Below the pieces are notes generated by a model, which was given only the letters and a program-made list of their open reading frames with translations, had not been told where the DNA came from and did no database searches. Shown here in pieces: positions 60,320 through 64,000 of a stretch of 64,000 bases of DNA (position 1 is its first letter; each line of letters opens with the position of its first letter). The stretch comes from Strix aluco. Lineage: Eukaryota; Chordata; Aves; Strigiformes; Strigidae. The translations under genes and the position numbers were made by a program. The stretch lies in assembly GCF_031877795.1 (NCBI RefSeq), contig NC_133971.1, positions 16,082,825 to 16,146,824 of the forward strand, written 5' to 3'.

Positions 60320-63300
60320 CTATAATCAGAAGTAAAATAATTAGTCTCTGAATCCATACAAGATGGGGTCATTTTCATGTGATAATCTCAAACTCCAGGT
60401 CCTTCACAATTTAAACAATTACAAGCAACTTTTGGATAGGTGTAGAAAATATTACATATCCTCTAGGTCCCAAACTGTAGACTCTCAGTAACAGAAAACC
60501 AGAAGAAATAGTGGGTTTTGTGTATTTTCATTTTCTTTTGGTATTTGCTGCTTGCCACTGAACTAGTGTGGCATTTGGTTTTGTGCAGTTGCCCTAATAT
60601 AAATATTAACCCAAGTCCACGCCCAGCATCCTACAGAAGTTATATAGTTATTCCCCACATGATCTGTTGCTCTGTTCTGATTGAATAGTTCATGAATACA
60701 TATAAAAAAAATCTGAAATAGTTTATATTTAGAGGCAATGCAACTGTGACTACATAGAAAAGTTACAAAATTCAAACTCTACCTGGAAATGGAGCTGCAC
60801 TTTTTCCATCTCAACGCCCAGAAATTTTGCTTTGATTTCAAAGTCACCCACTTCTTCTCCAGGTGTGATATCAAACAACACATTCTTAAACCTTGAAACA
60901 AAAAGAAGGGTAATTGATTATGTACGCTGTGCAGATGGATGAAAAGGTGCAGAGAACAGAAGATTTTTCACTACAGTGGCCTCGAAGTGGATAGATAGAA
61001 AACAGATGTTCAACCACCACATCTATTCACCTTACCATAGTGAGGAAGTGCAGAAACCCAGGTGTATACTCAGTTACGTGAAGGCAATTGGTCAGTAAAT
61101 GAAAAAAAATAACTGCTACAACGGCAGTCAGTCATTAGCAGTGAGTGTGCTGCTTGTACTGCTTCCATCTAAGCTAATGTCAAAATAGGCTTGTTCACAT
61201 ATTTTCCCAATGTAATCATATAGCAAGGTAAAAGGGAAAAAATGAATTATGACAATTAGGCCTTATCATTCTTCTGAATGTAAAAGTCTAAGGTCATTTT
61301 AGGTGTGACACAGGAAATTGAAAAGATTTCATTTAACAAAATCCAGGCCCCTTAAGAAGCTGTAGATTAAAAAATGGTCGGAATTGTTTTATACCACACT
61401 TACTGGTTGGTCTGAAGATCTTCAATTTCTAGGATGACGCCTTTTTCATGCAGTCTTGCAGCTGTGTACTTTAATGAGGTCTGCTTCAGTTTTTTGCTTC
61501 CCTTCACTTCCTCTTTTCCATCTAGTTTAATTGACCTCCGTGAATTTCTGGAAGAGAGCAAGAAAAAAGGCTTTTGATGTATCTACCAGGTCTTTTAGAC
61601 TTTGACTATTTTTCTAGCCATATTTAGCTTTCCTTCACTCTTTGTCTTCTTGAACTACTATTAATGAACAGAATTAACATTCAGAACAAATCTAAGAATT
61701 AGAGGGATTTTTAGCACACAGTGAACAGTCTAAACATTTTGGCAATGATTTTGAATCAATGCTTTTTAGCACTTGCTTAAACTCTAATATGAAATGCGAC
61801 CTTGATTCAAAAGAGTCCACAATCATAACTTCAAAATAGCAATTTGTAAGCATACAGTGGCATAGTGTTAAATAAGATTGGCCATTAGAGTTAATTTTTG
61901 GATCAATGAGGTATGCACTGGGAAAGCTCCTGTTCATGTCAGTAAAATGCTTTCATTTTGACACTTCAGTGGCACTGGCAGGAGGGCTTGCTCTCAAGTA
62001 ACTGCATCATACCTGAAAAGTAAAATTCTTTAGACATTTATTTCCCCCTTTTTCATTCTAAAGACAAAACCCAATCCTTTAACGAAGGAAGAAAATCAAT
62101 AATTACTTCCCAAAGATGCATGACTTCAAAGGATGCTAATGGATCTGCAAAGTAGCACCAATTAAATATACTGAAAACATATATACATCTCAGGCCTCTT
62201 TCTGTAAGGCACCTTTAAATAAATGCAAGACTTTACTTTCCAGGTTTTGACTCAGGTCACAGTGACAACTCCCATGGACTTTTTAATCTGTGCATTGTCG
62301 ATCTATTGGAATCAAAACTTTCAACTTACACCTGCTCTCCCTCCTGATAAAACACACTGAAATATTAAAAGACAAGACGACTCAACTCACTTCCTTGTTA
62401 AGTTGTCTAAACAAGTTTTTATATAGGTGTTGTAGTAATTAATTTGTTCTTCATAAAATGCTGTCTTGGAGTTAAGTGCATTCAAAGTCTGCTGGAGTTT
62501 CACCAATTCAGCTTTTCGATGATGTCTGTATCTTCTTTGATTCCGGATATCCTAAATAAATTTATTAATGCAATTGGTTTATTAATTTGATATTTTAAAA
62601 AGTCTCAGCTTATTACCATTTAAATCTGTAATTATACAACCTGACTTAATTACTGGGAAAAAGCATTAACTCTCATGTTAGTTCTCACAAGCATGGCACC
62701 AGTAGTGAGCACTACAGTTTACATGACTGTAGAGAAGACAATCACACTGCTGCTCATGTATACAAGTGGTGGTATCTTGAACTCTGCTATGATCTCCAGG
62801 GCATGACAGACACAGGAGTCACAAGGAAGATGTCATCTTCATGCCATAAAGGGAAGCTTTCTCACAGCTAGTTCCTGGTGAGAAGCCTAAGAAATGAGAG
62901 CTTAGGCTTCTAATTAAAAACTAGCTACTGCTAAAGTAGAGCTTGTGTTGAAGGTAATGGTTGAGTTGAGGTAGTCAAAAGTAAAATAAAAGCAACTTCC
63001 AGTCCTAAGGCTCATTCCAATCCTCAGACTGCCTTAGCAGCTCAAAAAGCCTCTGGGCTTATAGATAGGAAATAAATAAGAATGGGGCACATTCTACATA
63101 TGTAGAATGTTTTTGTCTCAAGAAGAAGCAGATGTAGACACCTGAACCAAACGGGGTTTTATAATGGCATTTCAGAGTAGGTGCAACATGACATACTTAA
63201 TTATGTTAGAGACTTGCTCACATGAGTAATTAACTCATTTATATATTTGCATATATCTGCAACTTAAAAAATACATATTATAATATTGTAAACCACTCAT

Positions 63301-64000
63301 GCGTAATTGAAGATAATCCAATATTACTCATGAATAATTAAAGATAATCTAATAGACCAAGATTCTTACAGCCAGTATTGTGTGTGGATTTGGAACAGGG
63401 TTTGCTGATTTGTACACAACAGGCCTGGTGCTTTATCAACTCCAGGGTGGGCACTGGATTGGCCCAGTATTCTCCTTGTGTCCTGCCCAGCCACTGCAGA
63501 TCAGTGTTAATACCAATTGGAGAATGTTTTGCAGTTTTTTTAAGTCTTTTTAAATCTTGCCAAGACTACATTAATTAATTAAAACACATGGATAATTCTG
63601 ATTGCTTTTAAAATACAAAAAGCTATACTGAAACACATTGTACTGGAGAAGTAAGAACAGCATCAGTATCAAATCTGGATAATGAAGTATGTTATTCGGT
63701 TCAGGTAGTTATGCATGAGCGTATTGTCTTTCACTTTGTCAGCAAACAAAGATGATTTGTTTCTTATGTGGATACTTCAGCGATTTAGTCTAGCGTTCTC
63801 TGGAAAATGTGTATTGTACATACCTAAGTGGGTTAGATGTCTAAAACCCATCAATATGCATGGAAGTATGTTCCACTTACCTTAGCAATCTCATTTATAA
63901 TTTCTTGGTACTTTGTTGTTGAAGACACTAGTCCTGCTTGTTCCAATGTGCGAAGATTTCTCTGAATTTTCCTTTTCTTTTGTTCTATTGGTAGTTGTCC
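60206..64000 (-). CDS. IQGAP2: IQGAP2 gene, 3' portion (last five coding exons, C-terminal RasGAP_C region)
   Basis: Five minus-strand exons with consensus splice sites encode the last 215 residues of an IQGAP scaffold protein; the rest lies beyond the right edge. Spliced in order 64000-63881, 62551-62391, 61547-61404, 60891-60783 and 60319-60206, the phases agree throughout (0, 2, 2, 0). Recognisable blocks are IPIEQKKRKIQRNLRTLEQ, KLQQTLNALN, KYTAARLHEKGV, FLGVEMEKVQL and the C-terminal NKKFYGK. These match vertebrate IQGAP2 and place the segment in the RasGAP C-terminal domain that in the family binds Cdc42/Rac-linked partners, E-cadherin/beta-catenin and CLIP-170. IQGAPs organise actin and junctions in the cytoplasm; IQGAP2 is mainly hepatic in mammals. 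IQGAP1 and IQGAP3 are similar at the C-terminus, but sequence and synteny with F2R favour IQGAP2. Confidence 0.96.
60783..60891 (-). CDS. IQGAP2: IQGAP2 coding exon (penultimate)
   Basis: The acceptor AG is at 60893-60892 and the donor GT at 60782-60781 (CAG|GTAGAG). 109 bases complete a Gln codon and encode FKNVLFDITPGEEVGDFEI then KAKFLGVEMEKVQLHFQ, the conserved beta-rich end of the IQGAP C-terminal domain. Confidence 0.95.
61404..61547 (-). CDS. IQGAP2: IQGAP2 coding exon (third from last)
   Basis: The acceptor AG is at 61549-61548 and the donor GT at 61403-61402 (CCA|GTAAGT). 144 bases encode the basic linker NSRRSIKLDGKEEVKGSKK, then KYTAARLHEKGVILEIEDLQTN. The linker is the most divergent part relative to the human sequence I recall. 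Confidence 0.95.
62391..62551 (-). CDS. IQGAP2: IQGAP2 coding exon (fourth from last)
   Basis: The acceptor AG is at 62553-62552 and the donor GT at 62390-62389 (AA|GTGAGT). 161 bases encode 53 codons plus two bases, from DIRNQRRYRHHRKAEL through LQQTLNALN to YIKTCLDNLTR. It is in phase with both neighbours. The sequence is helical and rich in Lys, Gln and Tyr, as in vertebrate IQGAP2. Confidence 0.95.
63881..64000 (-). CDS. IQGAP2: IQGAP2 coding exon (fifth from last, partial at window edge)
   Basis: The visible 120 bases encode 40 residues from GQLPIEQKKRK to EIINEIAK and end in phase 0 at a donor AAG|GTAAGT (GT at 63880-63879). The exon continues past the right end of the window. The segment is basic and probably alpha-helical, at the start of the RasGAP_C domain. 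Confidence 0.95.

Noticed and set aside
1-64000. CRISPR array, operon or prokaryotic mobile system
   Set aside because: The window is vertebrate: spliced genes, CpG islands, CR1 LINEs; no regularly spaced repeats were seen.

Overview
This is a vertebrate, almost certainly avian, genomic window. Intron-split genes with long AT-rich intergenic DNA are interrupted by several CR1 (chicken repeat 1) LINE fragments, one of which carries a solo LTR of a TGTCCTGG..ACA type that I associate from memory with non-galliform birds (Neoaves). There is no bacterial-style operon content; nearly all short open reading frames in the window are chance ORFs.

Three genes are recognisable, all on the minus strand, so gene order is read from right to left. 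(1) 60206-64000 and beyond: the last five coding exons of IQGAP2, encoding the RasGAP C-terminal region, with the 3' UTR running to about 59.4 kb. (2) 47891-55885: a complete two-exon F2R gene (PAR1, thrombin receptor), 433 codons, with a CpG-island promoter at about 55.45-56.2 kb and a 6.7-kb intron. (3) 12044-17191: a complete two-exon F2RL1 gene (PAR2), 391 codons, with a CpG-island promoter at about 16.64-17.75 kb and a 4.0-kb intron. The order IQGAP2 - F2R - F2RL1, all in one direction, is the same as on human 5q13.3. F2R and F2RL1 are tandem paralogues with the same architecture: exon 1 is the signal peptide, a phase-1 intron follows, and exon 2 holds the cleavage site and all seven transmembrane helices.

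The rest is intergenic or intronic. CR1 pieces lie at about 6.38-7.64 kb, 19.27-19.55 kb, 23.3-23.68 kb (degraded), 27.27-27.47 kb, 32.83-35.21 kb (longest, carrying reverse-transcriptase sequence and split by a 361-bp solo LTR with a perfect 5-bp target duplication), 36.75-37.13 kb, and 44.88-45.69 kb (the only one on the minus strand). I saw no tRNA, rRNA, CRISPR or other structured RNA gene, and no S100Z or F2RL2 exons.

The most interesting points are the tethered-ligand sequences of both receptors (SFVISS in PAR1, SFAGQR in PAR2), which differ from the mammalian ones; the acidic but aromatic-poor hirudin-like region of PAR1; the nested LTR-in-CR1 insertion; and paired YY1-type motifs suggesting a divergent transcript from the F2RL1 CpG island. 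I found no clearly new multi-gene system.
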